From Paraburkholderia sp. HP33-1 (GTDB lineage: Bacteria > Pseudomonadota > Gammaproteobacteria > Burkholderiales > Burkholderiaceae), in contig NZ_JAJEJR010000002.1 of NCBI RefSeq assembly GCF_021390595.1, positions 806,001 through 870,000 of the forward strand: a stretch of 64,000 bases of DNA, given 5' to 3'. The position numbers and the translations under genes are program-made. Below, in pieces: positions 15,752 to 25,365 of the stretch. A model generated the notes under the pieces. The model saw only the letters and a program-made list of their open reading frames with translations, was not told the DNA's origin and ran no database searches. How positions within the stretch are numbered: the stretch's first letter is position 1; each line of letters opens with the position of its first letter.

Positions 15752-18700
15752 ATGAGCCACTTTCTGGACAGGTTACGTTACTTTACGGCCCCTCGTCCCC
15801 AGTTTTCGGATGGTCACGGAGCCGTCACAGACGAAGACCGGCAGTGGGAGGATGCTTACCGACAGCGCTGGCAGCACGACAAGATAGTTCGCTCTACACA
15901 CGGAGTGAACTGCACGGGGTCATGCTCGTGGAAGATCTATGTCAAAGGCGGCATCGTCACGTGGGAAACGCAGCAGACGGACTACCCGCGCACCCGGCCC
16001 GACATGCCCAATCACGAGCCGCGTGGATGCTCGCGAGGCGCATCCTACTCGTGGTACCTCTATAGCGCGAACCGCCTGAAATACCCGCTCGTGCGCAGTG
16101 CGCTCGTCAAGCTCTGGCGCGAGCGCCGCGCCTCGCTGGAACCCGTGCAAGCCTGGCAGTCGATCGTCGAGGACGAGACGGCGCGGCGTGGCTATCAGAG
16201 CCGCCGGGGCCTCGGCGGCTTCATTCGCTCCACGTGGGACGAAGTGAATGAAATCGTTGCCGCCGCCAACGTCTATACCGTCAAGCACCATGGACCCGAC
16301 CGGGTGATCGGCTTCTCGCCCATCCCGGCGATGTCGATGGTCTCGTATGCGGCGGGTTCGCGATATCTTTCGCTGATCGGCGGCGTTTGCCTGAGCTTCT
16401 ACGACTGGTATTGCGACCTGCCGCCTGCCTCGCCGCAGACGTGGGGCGAGCAGACCGACGTGCCGGAGTCGGCGGACTGGTACAACTCCACTTTCATCAT
16501 GATGTGGGGGTCGAACGTCCCGCAGACGCGCACGCCGGACGCGCATTTCATGACGGAGGTGCGCTACAAGGGCGCGAAGATCGTCTCCATCTTCCCTGAC
16601 TATGCGGAAGGCGCGAAGTTCGGCGACATCTGGCTGCACCCCAAGCAAGGCACCGACGCGGCGCTCGCGCTCGCAATGGGTCACGTCATCCTGAAGGAAT
16701 TCCATCTGGCAGGTAAGAGCGACTACTTCGTCGACTACTGCCGACGCTTCACCGACATGCCGTGTCTGGTGCGCCTCGTGCCGCATGGCGACGCCTATGT
16801 GCCCGAACGGCTCGTGCGCGCCTCGGACTTCGACGACGCGCTCGGTCAGGCCAGCAATCCGGAGTGGAAGACCGTGATGATCGACACGGCGAGCAATGAC
16901 TTTATCGTGCCGGTCGGCTCCGTGGGCTTTCGCTGGGGACAAAAGGACGGCGAGGACAAGGGCAAATGGAACCTGAAGTCCGAAGCGGCCTCAGGCGCGC
17001 CGGTCACGCCGCGGCTTTCGCTCGCCGATGCGCATGACGACGTGCTCGACGTGCTGTTCCCGTACTTCGGCAATATCCAGCACCCGCATTTCCATCACAC
17101 CACGCATGCTTCGCAACTTTCGCGCCGGATCGGCGTGCGCAGGATCGCCACCCGCAATGGCGAGATGCTCGTCGCCACGGTCCACGACCTCTTCGTTGCC
17201 AACTACGGGCTCGACCAGGGGCTCGGCGGCGAGCACATCGCAAAGGACTACAACGACGATGTGCCGTACACGCCGGGATGGCAGGAAGCGATCACGGGTG
17301 TCAAGCGCGCGGATGTGATCTCGGTGGCGCGCCAGTTTGCGGAGAACGCGCACAAGACCGAGGGCAAGTCGATGGTGATCATCGGAGCCGGCATCAATCA
17401 CTGGTTCCACATGGACATGGCCTATCGCGCGATCATGAACATGCTGATCATGTGCGGTTGCATCGGCAAGTCGGGTGGCGGCTGGTCACACTACGTCGGC
17501 CAGGAAAAACTGCGGCCGCAAACGGGCTGGACCGCGCTCGCCTTCGCGCTGGACTGGCACCGCCCGCCGCGTCATATGAACGCGACATCGTTCTTCTATG
17601 CGCATACCGACCAGTGGCGCTACGACCCGATGAACCCCACGGCGCTGCTCTCGCCGCTAACCGACCCGACGCGTTTTCACGGCGCGCCGATCGACTACAA
17701 CGTGCGCGCCGAGCGCATGGGGTGGCTGCCGTCCGCGCCGCAACTGGCGACCAACCCGCTCGATTACGGGCGGGCGCTGGCTGACCCGGCGCAGGCCGGG
17801 GCAACGGTCGTCAGCGATCTGAAGTCCGGCAGCCTGCGCATGGCCTGCGAGGACCCGGACAATCCGGTCAACTTTCCTCGCAACCTGTTCGTCTGGCGCT
17901 CGAACCTGCTCGGCTCGTCGGGCAAGGGGCACGAATATTTTCTGAAGCACCTGCTCGGCACGACCAATGGCGTGCAGGGCGAGGAAGTGTTCAAGTCCGG
18001 CCACCCGCGTCCTGAAGAGATCGCCTGGCACGACGAGGCGCCGCGCGGCAAGCTCGACCTGCTCGTCACGCTCGATTTCCGCATGTCGACCACCTGCATG
18101 TATTCCGACGTCGTGCTGCCCACCGCGACGTGGTACGAAAAGGACGACATGAACACGTCCGACATGCATCCGTTCATTCACCCGCTGTCGGCCGCGGTCG
18201 ACCCGGCCTGGCAGTCGAAGAGCGACTGGGAGATCTTCAAGGGCATCGCAAAGCGATTCTCCGAGTTGAGCCAGGGACACCTCGGCGTCGAACGCGACAT
18301 CGTGCTCGCGCCGATCGCGCATGACACCCCGGCCGAACTCGCCCAGCCGTTCGACGTGCAGGACTGGAAACATGGCGAATGCGAGCCGGTGCCCGGCAAG
18401 ACCATGCCCTCGGTGCTCGTGGTCGAGCGCGACTACCCCGGCACGTACGCGAAGTTCACCTCGCTCGGGCCGTTGATGGACAAGCTCGGCAACGGCGGCA
18501 AGGGCGTGAGCTGGGACACGAAGGAGGAGGTCGCGTTGCTCGGGGACCTCAACTATCGGGTCGCCGAAGCGGGCTGTGCGAATGGCCGTCCGCGCATCGA
18601 CACGGCGCTCGATGCCGCCGAGGTCATCTTGTCGCTCGCGCCCGAGACCAACGGCGCGGTGGCCGTCAAGGCGTGGGACGCGGTCTCCGCGATGACCGGG

Positions 18701-19528
18701 ATCGAACACGCGCACCTCGCCGATGCGCGTGCCGACGAAAAGATCCGCTTTCGCGACATTCAGGCCCAGCCGCGCAAGATCATCTCGTCGCCGACCTGGA
18801 GCGGTATCGAATCGGAACACGTTTCGTACAACGCGGGTTACACCAACGTGCACGAGCTGATTCCGTGGCGAACGGTGAGCGGTCGCCAGCAGCTCTATCA
18901 GGATCACCTGTGGATGCGTGCGTTCGGCGAGTCGTTGTGTGTGTACAAGCCCCCGATTGAAACCGGCAGCTATGAGCACATGGAGCAGGTGCGCTCGAAC
19001 GGCAACCCGGAGATCGTCCTGAACTTCATTACGCCGCATCAGAAGTGGGGCATCCACAGCACCTACACCGACAACCTGCTGATGCTCACGCTCTCGCGCG
19101 GAGGACCGATCGTCTGGATGTCGGAGGCCGATGCGAAAGCGATCGGCGTGGTCGATAACGACTGGATCGAGTGCTACAACGCGAACGGCGCACTGTGCGC
19201 GCGCGCCGTGGTCAGCCAGCGTGTGCCGCGCGGCATGGTGCTGATGTATCACGCACAGGAAAAGATCGTGAACACGCCCGGCTCGGAGATTACCGGCACC
19301 CGTGGCGGCATTCACAATTCGGTCACCCGCGTGGCGCTCAAGCCGACGCATATGATCGGCGGCTACGCGCAGCTCGCGTATGGCTTCAACTACTACGGCA
19401 CGGTGGGATCGAACCGCGACGAGTTCCTGATCGTGCGCAAGATGAAGCAGATCGACTGGCTCGACGAGACCCCGCCTCTTACCATGAGCCCACCTGTCCG
19501 GCCATTGCGGCAAGGAGAAGCATCATGA
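15752..19528 (+). CDS. narG: Respiratory nitrate reductase alpha subunit NarG
   Basis: The 1258-aa molybdopterin subunit reduces nitrate to nitrite at the cytoplasmic face of the membrane. The FS0 iron-sulfur ligands are His50, Cys54, Cys58 (THGVNCTGSCSW) and Cys93 (RGCSRG). Asp222 in YCDLPPASPQTWGEQTDVPE is the molybdenum ligand. There is no N-terminal Tat signal, as expected for the cytoplasmic NarG. Length matches the E. coli enzyme (about 1247). It overlaps narH in an ATGA junction and opens a narGHJI operon. Confidence 0.98.
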   Translation: MSHFLDRLRYFTAPRPQFSDGHGAVTDEDRQWEDAYRQRWQHDKIVRSTHGVNCTGSCSWKIYVKGGIVTWETQQTDYPRTRPDMPNHEPRGCSRGASYSWYLYSANRLKYPLVRSALVKLWRERRASLEPVQAWQSIVEDETARRGYQSRRGLGGFIRSTWDEVNEIVAAANVYTVKHHGPDRVIGFSPIPAMSMVSYAAGSRYLSLIGGVCLSFYDWYCDLPPASPQTWGEQTDVPESADWYNSTFIMMWGSNVPQTRTPDAHFMTEVRYKGAKIVSIFPDYAEGAKFGDIWLHPKQGTDAALALAMGHVILKEFHLAGKSDYFVDYCRRFTDMPCLVRLVPHGDAYVPERLVRASDFDDALGQASNPEWKTVMIDTASNDFIVPVGSVGFRWGQKDGEDKGKWNLKSEAASGAPVTPRLSLADAHDDVLDVLFPYFGNIQHPHFHHTTHASQLSRRIGVRRIATRNGEMLVATVHDLFVANYGLDQGLGGEHIAKDYNDDVPYTPGWQEAITGVKRADVISVARQFAENAHKTEGKSMVIIGAGINHWFHMDMAYRAIMNMLIMCGCIGKSGGGWSHYVGQEKLRPQTGWTALAFALDWHRPPRHMNATSFFYAHTDQWRYDPMNPTALLSPLTDPTRFHGAPIDYNVRAERMGWLPSAPQLATNPLDYGRALADPAQAGATVVSDLKSGSLRMACEDPDNPVNFPRNLFVWRSNLLGSSGKGHEYFLKHLLGTTNGVQGEEVFKSGHPRPEEIAWHDEAPRGKLDLLVTLDFRMSTTCMYSDVVLPTATWYEKDDMNTSDMHPFIHPLSAAVDPAWQSKSDWEIFKGIAKRFSELSQGHLGVERDIVLAPIAHDTPAELAQPFDVQDWKHGECEPVPGKTMPSVLVVERDYPGTYAKFTSLGPLMDKLGNGGKGVSWDTKEEVALLGDLNYRVAEAGCANGRPRIDTALDAAEVILSLAPETNGAVAVKAWDAVSAMTGIEHAHLADARADEKIRFRDIQAQPRKIISSPTWSGIESEHVSYNAGYTNVHELIPWRTVSGRQQLYQDHLWMRAFGESLCVYKPPIETGSYEHMEQVRSNGNPEIVLNFITPHQKWGIHSTYTDNLLMLTLSRGGPIVWMSEADAKAIGVVDNDWIECYNANGALCARAVVSQRVPRGMVLMYHAQEKIVNTPGSEITGTRGGIHNSVTRVALKPTHMIGGYAQLAYGFNYYGTVGSNRDEFLIVRKMKQIDWLDETPPLTMSPPVRPLRQGEAS

Positions 19529-21051
19529 AAGTGCGTGCGCAGATCGCGATGGTGCTCAACCTCGACAAGTGCATTGGCTGCCATACGTGCTCGGTGACCT
19601 GCAAGAACGTCTGGACGAGCCGCGAGGGCATGGAATACGCGTGGTTCAACAACGTTGAGACCAAGCCCGGCATCGGCTACCCGAAGGACTGGGAGAATCA
19701 GGAGCGCTGGCGCGGCGGCTGGACACGCCGCACCGACGGCAAGATCGAGCCGCGCCAGGGTAACAAGTGGCGGCTGCTAGCCAAGATCTTCGCCAATCCG
19801 CATTTGCCGGAGATCGACGACTACTACGAGCCCTTCACCTTCGACTACGCGAACCTGCAGGAAGCGGGCGATGCGAAAGCGATGCCGGTGGCTCGGCCGC
19901 GCTCGCTGATCAGCGGCGAGCGGCTCGAGAAGATCGAATGGGGGCCGAACTGGGAGGAGATCCTCGGCGGCGAGTTCGAGAAACGCTCGAAAGACTACAA
20001 CTTCGAGGACGTGCAGAAGGACATCTACGGGCAGTTCGAAAACACCTTCATGATGTATCTGCCGCGGCTGTGCGAACACTGCCTGAATCCGAGCTGTGTC
20101 GCGTCGTGCCCCTCGGGCTCGATCTACAAGCGCGAAGAGGACGGCATCGTGCTGATCGATCAGGACAAGTGCCGCGGCTGGCGCATGTGCGTATCGGGCT
20201 GCCCGTACAAGAAGATTTACTTCAACTGGCAGACCGGCAAGGCGGAGAAGTGCATCTTCTGTTATCCGCGCATCGAAGTCGGCCAGCCCACGGTCTGCTC
20301 GGAAACCTGTGTCGGCCGCATCCGCTATCTCGGCGTACTGCTTTACGACGCGGATCGCATCAACCAGGCCGCCAGCGTCGAAGACGAACACGATCTGTAT
20401 GAAGCGCAGCTCTCGCTTTTTCTCGACCCATTCGATCCGAAGGTCATCGCCCAGGCCGAGTTCGATGGCGTGCCGGCAGCCTGGATCGAAGGTGCGCAGC
20501 GCTCGCCTATCTACAAGATGGCGATCGACTGGAAAATCGCCTTCCCGTTGCATCCGGAATTCCGCACGCTGCCGATGGTGTGGTACGTGCCGCCGCTATC
20601 GCCGATCAACGCGGCGGCCAACAGCGGCGAACTCGGCATGCACGGGTATCTGCCCGATGTCGACGCGCTGCGCATCCCGCTGCGTTATCTCGCCAACCTT
20701 CTGACCGCCGGCAAGGAACAGCCCGTCAAGCTGGCACTCGAACGGCTGCTGGCAATGCGTGCCTTCATGCGCGCCCGCCATGTCGACCAGATCGAAGTTC
20801 CCGGCGTGCTGACCCAGGCCGGCTTGTCGGTCGCCCAGGTGGAGGACATGTACCGCTATCTGGCGATCGCCAACTACGAAGACCGCTTCGTGATTCCGAC
20901 TACGCATCGCGAGTATGCGGAAGATGCCTTTGACCTGCGTTCATCATGCGGCTTCTCGTTCGGTAACGGCTGTTCGGACGGCAAGTCGGAAATGAGCCTG
21001 TTCAGCACGAAGAAAGGCCGTCGCACGATCCCCATCCGGCAGGAGTCCTGA
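19525..21051 (+). CDS. narH: Respiratory nitrate reductase beta subunit NarH
   Basis: A 508-aa iron-sulfur electron-transfer subunit. Four cysteine groups are visible: CIGCHTCSVTC (Cys16, 19, 22, 26), CEHCLNPSCVASCP, CRGWRMCVSGCP, where Trp replaces one Cys as in the [3Fe-4S] cluster of NarH, and CIFCYPRIEVGQPTVCSETC. These give three [4Fe-4S] and one [3Fe-4S] cluster. The start at 19525 overlaps narG; the same frame runs open inside narG but that is not coding. Confidence 0.98.
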   Translation: MKVRAQIAMVLNLDKCIGCHTCSVTCKNVWTSREGMEYAWFNNVETKPGIGYPKDWENQERWRGGWTRRTDGKIEPRQGNKWRLLAKIFANPHLPEIDDYYEPFTFDYANLQEAGDAKAMPVARPRSLISGERLEKIEWGPNWEEILGGEFEKRSKDYNFEDVQKDIYGQFENTFMMYLPRLCEHCLNPSCVASCPSGSIYKREEDGIVLIDQDKCRGWRMCVSGCPYKKIYFNWQTGKAEKCIFCYPRIEVGQPTVCSETCVGRIRYLGVLLYDADRINQAASVEDEHDLYEAQLSLFLDPFDPKVIAQAEFDGVPAAWIEGAQRSPIYKMAIDWKIAFPLHPEFRTLPMVWYVPPLSPINAAANSGELGMHGYLPDVDALRIPLRYLANLLTAGKEQPVKLALERLLAMRAFMRARHVDQIEVPGVLTQAGLSVAQVEDMYRYLAIANYEDRFVIPTTHREYAEDAFDLRSSCGFSFGNGCSDGKSEMSLFSTKKGRRTIPIRQES

Positions 21052-21052
21052 T

Positions 21053-21802
21053 ATGAAATCGACTGCCACGCCAACCGGGCTCGTCTACTCCGTGCTCGGC
21101 GCGCTGCTGGACTACCCGGACGAACAGTTGCTGAAGGCGTTGCCTGAGGTCCGTCCACTGCTGGACGGCGAGCGCGCCTTGACCCGCGAATCGAAGGCCG
21201 GCCTCGAGCGCTTCCTCGAATACTTCGAAGCGCGTGATCTCATGACGCTGCAAGAGAACTACGTCGCGCAGTTTGACCGCGGACGGAGCACTTCGCTCTA
21301 TCTGTTCGAGCATGTGCATGGTGAATCGCGGGATCGGGGCCAGGCGATGATCGACCTGCTGCAGATGTACGAGCAGCACGGACTCTATCTTGCGTCGGGC
21401 GAACTGCCCGACTATCTCCCGGTGTTCCTCGAGTATCTGTCGCGCTTACCGGGCGAGGAAGCACGTGCATTGCTCGCGGAAACGGCGGAGATCTTGCAAT
21501 CGATCGCAGCTCAACTCACGAAGCGGGGCAGTGCCTACGGCTTCGTGGTCGGCGCGCTGGCGACCCTCGCGGGCGTGCGCGGGGCCGATACGCCGCGCGA
21601 AATCAGCGGGGACGACGCGCACTCACCGCCTGGCCCGGCCGATTATCACGCGCTCGACGCAGCCTGGGTCGACGAGCCGGTGCGCTTCGGCGGCGCGCCT
21701 GCCCCGGCGCAGGAGCCCATCCGTTTTTACGACCGGCGTCCCGACGATAGCGCTCACTCGACGCCGGCACGCAACCGCTCTCAGGAGAACCGGCATGGAT
21801 GA
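21053..21802 (+). CDS. narJ: Nitrate reductase maturation chaperone NarJ
   Basis: A 249-aa TorD/NarJ-family chaperone needed to insert the molybdenum cofactor and iron-sulfur clusters into NarGH before membrane attachment; it is not part of the final enzyme. Typical blocks are VYSVLGALLDYPDEQL at the start, LYLFEHVHGESRDRGQAMIDLL and YLPVFLEYLS. It begins two bases after narH and its end overlaps narI by eight bases. The proline- and arginine-rich tail after residue 180 is poorly conserved in the family. Confidence 0.96.
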   Translation: MKSTATPTGLVYSVLGALLDYPDEQLLKALPEVRPLLDGERALTRESKAGLERFLEYFEARDLMTLQENYVAQFDRGRSTSLYLFEHVHGESRDRGQAMIDLLQMYEQHGLYLASGELPDYLPVFLEYLSRLPGEEARALLAETAEILQSIAAQLTKRGSAYGFVVGALATLAGVRGADTPREISGDDAHSPPGPADYHALDAAWVDEPVRFGGAPAPAQEPIRFYDRRPDDSAHSTPARNRSQENRHG

Positions 21803-22478
21803 CTACTTCCATCAGTTCCTGTTCGGAATCTATCCGTACATCTGCCTCGCGGTACTGCTGCTCGGCAGCCTGATCCGCTTCGACCGTGAGCAGTACACGT
21901 GGAAGAGCGATTCGTCGCAACTGCTGCGGCACGGTCAGCTGCGCCTCGGCAGCAACCTGTTTCATTGGGGCGTGCTGGTGGTGGTGCTCGGCCATTTCGC
22001 CGGGTTTCTTGCACCACACTGGCTGGTGTCTCCGTTCCTGAGCGCCACGGGTCACCAACTGGTGGCGATGGTGGCCGGCGGCGTGTCGGGGGTCGTGGCC
22101 ATCATCGGCCTGACCATCCTGATACATCGACGGCTGACGGACGCGCGGATTCGCCACAACAGCCGCACGTGGGACATCATCATCGTGCTGATGCTGTGGG
22201 TGCAACTCGCACTAGGTCTTGGCACCGTCGTGCTGTCGATGCACCACATGGACGGCGTGTTGTTCGAGCAGTTGAGCGACTACGTGAAGGGGGTCGTCAC
22301 GTTCCGGCCGGGCGTGGCAGGACTGCTCATCGGCGTGCCGCTGACCTATCAGGTGCATATCGCACTGGGCTTCACGATCTTCCTGGTCGCGCCGTTCACG
22401 CGGATGGTCCACATCTGGAGCGGGATCGCCTCGGTCGCGTATCTGATCCGTCCGTACCAGCTGGTACGCAAGCGTTGA
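21795..22478 (+). CDS. narI: Nitrate reductase cytochrome b subunit NarI
   Basis: A 227-aa membrane subunit with five predicted helices that carries two b-type haems, oxidises quinol and passes electrons to NarH. His57 and His67 (FHWGVLVVVLGHFAGF), plus His residues in YQVHIALGF and RMVHIWSG, match the four haem ligands of E. coli NarI. ATG 21795 follows AGGAG and overlaps narJ. An upstream extension of the frame within narJ is not coding. Confidence 0.97.
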   Translation: MDDYFHQFLFGIYPYICLAVLLLGSLIRFDREQYTWKSDSSQLLRHGQLRLGSNLFHWGVLVVVLGHFAGFLAPHWLVSPFLSATGHQLVAMVAGGVSGVVAIIGLTILIHRRLTDARIRHNSRTWDIIIVLMLWVQLALGLGTVVLSMHHMDGVLFEQLSDYVKGVVTFRPGVAGLLIGVPLTYQVHIALGFTIFLVAPFTRMVHIWSGIASVAYLIRPYQLVRKR

Positions 22479-22488
22479 GGCAACCGGG

Positions 22489-23304
22489 ATGAGCACCATG
22501 CCGCCCTCCGGGCTTGCGGGAGCCGCGCGAGAGGATATAAACGAGGCTGCCACGCTAAGCGTCAATGGCGTCGTGATCGATGCTGCGGCGATTGCCGAAG
22601 AGGCGCGCCATCACGCCGACGCCGCCGATGCGCTCGCAGCCAGCCGGCGCGCGCTCGCGATCCGCGAGCTGTTGCGACAGCGCGCTTGCGCGCTCGAACT
22701 GATCGACGATGCCGTTGCGCTTGACGACGCCGCGCTCGATCGGCTGCTCGGACGCGAGCTTTCCGTGCCGGCCGCGACGCGTGCGGACTGCGAGCGCTAC
22801 TACGCGACCCATGCATCGCGCTTTGTGCGCAATGAAATCGTCTACGCGAGCCACATCCTGTTCGCGGTGACTCCGCAGACGCCGCTCGCCCTGATCCGCG
22901 GCAAGGCCGAGGCGACGCTGGGCGCGGTACTCGCCGCGCCGGAGACCTTCGAAGCCGTGGCCCGCGACCTGTCGAACTGCCCATCGGGCGCGGTGGGTGG
23001 CAGCCTGGGTCAACTGCTGCGCGGCGACAGCGTGCCCGAGTTCGAGCGCGCAGTGTTCGACACGCAGGAGACAGGCATGCTGCCTCGCCTCATCAATACG
23101 CGTTTCGGCTTTCACATCGTGCGCATCGAGCGCCGCGTGCCCGGCACGCCGGTGCCATTCGAGGACGTCGAGGCGGAGATTGCGGGATTTCTTGACGAGC
23201 GCGTACGACAGAAGGCGATGCAGCAGTACGTAACGATCCTCGCGTCGCGTGCCTGTATCGAAGGGACCGAACTGGGTGAGACCAACGGACCACTGGTCCA
23301 ATAG
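22489..23304 (+). CDS. Parvulin-type peptidyl-prolyl isomerase in the nar operon
   Basis: A 271-aa PpiC/parvulin protein. The isomerase domain spans about residues 115-215 (VYASHILFAVT ... GAVGGSLGQLLRGDSVPEFERAVF ... TRFGFHIVRIERR), preceded by an all-helical region (about 40-100) like the SurA/NifM N-domain. No signal peptide is seen, so it should act in the cytoplasm. It begins 10 bases after narI and ends 14 bases before narK, so it is part of the operon and probably helps fold NarG or a partner; similar genes occur in other proteobacterial nar clusters. Confidence 0.85.
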   Translation: MSTMPPSGLAGAAREDINEAATLSVNGVVIDAAAIAEEARHHADAADALAASRRALAIRELLRQRACALELIDDAVALDDAALDRLLGRELSVPAATRADCERYYATHASRFVRNEIVYASHILFAVTPQTPLALIRGKAEATLGAVLAAPETFEAVARDLSNCPSGAVGGSLGQLLRGDSVPEFERAVFDTQETGMLPRLINTRFGFHIVRIERRVPGTPVPFEDVEAEIAGFLDERVRQKAMQQYVTILASRACIEGTELGETNGPLVQ

Positions 23305-23318
23305 ACGATGGAGCTTGC

Positions 23319-24593
23319 ATGAGTGCACCAAGTGGTACCGGCCGACCGGCCGTGGAACCGGTCGTATCGGCGAAGGCGTGGTCAGTCCTGTTTGCGAGTA
23401 CGTTTGCATTTCTCGTCTGTTTCGTCGTCTGGATGATGTTCGGCGTGCTCGGCGTGCCATTGCGCGAGGAACTGCAATTGAACAGCACCGAGTTCGGCAT
23501 GTTGACGTCGACCCCGGTGCTGACAGGGGCGTTGATGCGTCTGCCCCTCGGCACATGGACTGACCGCTTCGGTGGCCGTATCGTGATGACCGTGTTGCTG
23601 GTCGTTTGTGCGGTGCCGGTCTATATCGTCAGCTATGCGACCGTACTGTGGCAGTTTCTGCTGATCGGACTCTTTCTCGGCTGTGTCGGTGCATCGTTCG
23701 CCGTGGGTACGCCGTATGTCGCGCGGTTTTTTCCGCCTGCGCGCCGCGGCTTCGCCATGGGTTTCTTCGGTGCGGGCACCGCGGGCGCCGCGGTCAACCT
23801 GTTCGTCACACCGTCGTTGCAGGCGGCTTATGGCTGGCGTTTCGTGCCACGAGTCTATGCTGTCGCGCTGCTCGTGACGGCCGTGATCTTCTGGTTCGCG
23901 TCGGCGCCTGATCCGGGTGCGGGGAAATCGAAAGGATCGTGGCTCGATTCGTTCAAGGTATTGCGCGATCCCAACGTTTGGCGGCTGTGCCAGTACTACT
24001 CGATCACCTTCGGCGGCTTTACCGCGCTATCGCTCTGGATTCCGCAATATCTGAAGGCCGAGTACGGGATGTCGCTGGTGATGGCGTCTGCATTCGCGGC
24101 GGGATTCTCGTTGCCGGGGTCGGTGTTGCGGGCCGTAGGCGGAGCGCTGGCGGATCGCCTGGGTGCGCATAGCGTGACCTGGTGGGGGCTATGGGTCGCG
24201 TGGATTTGCCTGTTTCTGCTCTCCTATCCGCCGACCGATTTCGTGATTCACACGATCGACGGTACCGCGAGCATTCACCTGCGGGTGTCCATCTATGCAT
24301 TCGTTGCGCTGACGTTCGTGCTCGGCGCCGTTTTAGCGTTTGGCATGGCGTCGACCTTCAAGTACGTGGCCGACGATTTTCCGGAGAACATGGGCGTCGT
24401 CACCGGGATCGTAGGACTTGCAGGGGGCCTTGGCGGCTTCCTGCTGCCGATTATCTTCGGCATATTGCTGGATTTTTTCCGGGTACGTTCCACCTGCTTC
24501 ATGTTCCTCTACGGGATCGTATGGGTTTCGCTGATCCTGATTTACCTGTCGGAAGTGCGTCGCACGCCGGTCGCGGCGGGTCACGTTGCTTAG
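23319..24593 (+). CDS. narK: Nitrate/nitrite transporter NarK
   Basis: A 424-aa major facilitator with about twelve membrane segments. The nitrate-porter signatures are present: MRLPLGTWTDRFGGR in the loop between helices 2 and 3 (its Arg binds nitrate), GFFGAGTAGAAVNLF in helix 5, and GIVGLAGGLGGFLLPI in helix 11. The length is that of the NarK1/NarK2 single-domain type. It probably imports nitrate or exchanges it for nitrite. Here the transporter is the last rather than the first gene of the nar group. Confidence 0.95.
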   Translation: MSAPSGTGRPAVEPVVSAKAWSVLFASTFAFLVCFVVWMMFGVLGVPLREELQLNSTEFGMLTSTPVLTGALMRLPLGTWTDRFGGRIVMTVLLVVCAVPVYIVSYATVLWQFLLIGLFLGCVGASFAVGTPYVARFFPPARRGFAMGFFGAGTAGAAVNLFVTPSLQAAYGWRFVPRVYAVALLVTAVIFWFASAPDPGAGKSKGSWLDSFKVLRDPNVWRLCQYYSITFGGFTALSLWIPQYLKAEYGMSLVMASAFAAGFSLPGSVLRAVGGALADRLGAHSVTWWGLWVAWICLFLLSYPPTDFVIHTIDGTASIHLRVSIYAFVALTFVLGAVLAFGMASTFKYVADDFPENMGVVTGIVGLAGGLGGFLLPIIFGILLDFFRVRSTCFMFLYGIVWVSLILIYLSEVRRTPVAAGHVA

Positions 24594-24631
24594 CCGCGTT
24601 GGTGTTTGCTCCGTGAGAATGGAGGTGCCCG

Positions 24632-25306
24632 ATGAAACGCCGCGAACTATTGGTTGCGCTGGCCGCAGGCGCGATCGCCGAGGGAACCACGAGCCTCGCG
24701 CAGGCGAGCCCGGCGAAATTCACCAATGAGACTGAGTTGCCCAAGCCCAAGCTCGCCGGCTCGGTCTCGCTTGAGGAAGCCATCGAGAAACGCAGGTCCG
24801 TACGCAGGTTCGGGCCGGACCCGCTGCCTGTCGACACCATCGGCCAGTTGTTGTGGGCCGGGCAGGGCATCACCGGCGGGGACCGCTTTCGCGCGGCTCC
24901 GTCGGCCGGCGCTTTGTACCCGCTTGAACTTTACGTGGTGACCCCTGCGCAGGTGATGCACTACCTGCCTCAAGGCCACCGGGCCGAGACGCGGGACTCG
25001 CCCGACCTGCGTCCGAAACTGCAAGCTCTTGCAGTCGGGCAAGCGTCTGTCGGGTCGGCTCCGGCCCTGATCGTGATCGCCGCCGATGCCGGTCGGCTCT
25101 CCGAGAGGTATGGCGCGAGAGCCAAGCCGTATACCGACCACGAGGTCGGGCATGCGGCCCAGAACATACTGCTTCAGGCCACCGTTCTCGGGCTTGTGGC
25201 CGTGCCCGTTGCCGCCGTCGAAGGGCCTCCTGCGGCGCACGCGCTCGCCCTGCCTGCCGGCCAGACTGTCGTCTATCTCATTCCGGTGGGCTTTCCGGCG
25301 GCCTGA
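24632..25306 (+). CDS. Tat-exported SagB-type nitroreductase/dehydrogenase
   Basis: A 224-aa FMN-dependent nitroreductase-fold protein of the SagB (thiazole/oxazole dehydrogenase) subgroup: LEEAIEKRRSVRRFGPDPL (FMN-binding arginines), LLWAGQGITGGDRFRAAPSAGALYPLELYVV, and GHAAQNILLQATVLGLVAVPVAA. The N-terminus MKRRELLVALAAGAIAEGTTSLAQA has a twin-arginine motif and hydrophobic stretch, so export already folded with FMN is likely. No peptide-maturation partners are present; stand-alone periplasmic members have unknown substrates. It follows narK by 38 bases and may share its transcript. Confidence 0.83.
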   Translation: MKRRELLVALAAGAIAEGTTSLAQASPAKFTNETELPKPKLAGSVSLEEAIEKRRSVRRFGPDPLPVDTIGQLLWAGQGITGGDRFRAAPSAGALYPLELYVVTPAQVMHYLPQGHRAETRDSPDLRPKLQALAVGQASVGSAPALIVIAADAGRLSERYGARAKPYTDHEVGHAAQNILLQATVLGLVAVPVAAVEGPPAAHALALPAGQTVVYLIPVGFPAA

Positions 25307-25365
25307 GTCGCCGCTTCGACGGGCCAAGCCGGCGCTCACGGAGCGTCCGTCGGCCAGCGCGACGA

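Noticed and set aside
17657..19513. 618-codon open frame on the minus strand inside narG
   Set aside because: It mirrors the strong codon bias of narG (GC-rich third positions leave few stops on the other strand) and has no recognisable domain or ribosome site.
24632..25306. Part of a thiazole/oxazole-modified peptide cluster because of the SagB type
   Set aside because: No YcaO cyclodehydratase, precursor peptide or exporter nearby, and the protein has a Tat signal.
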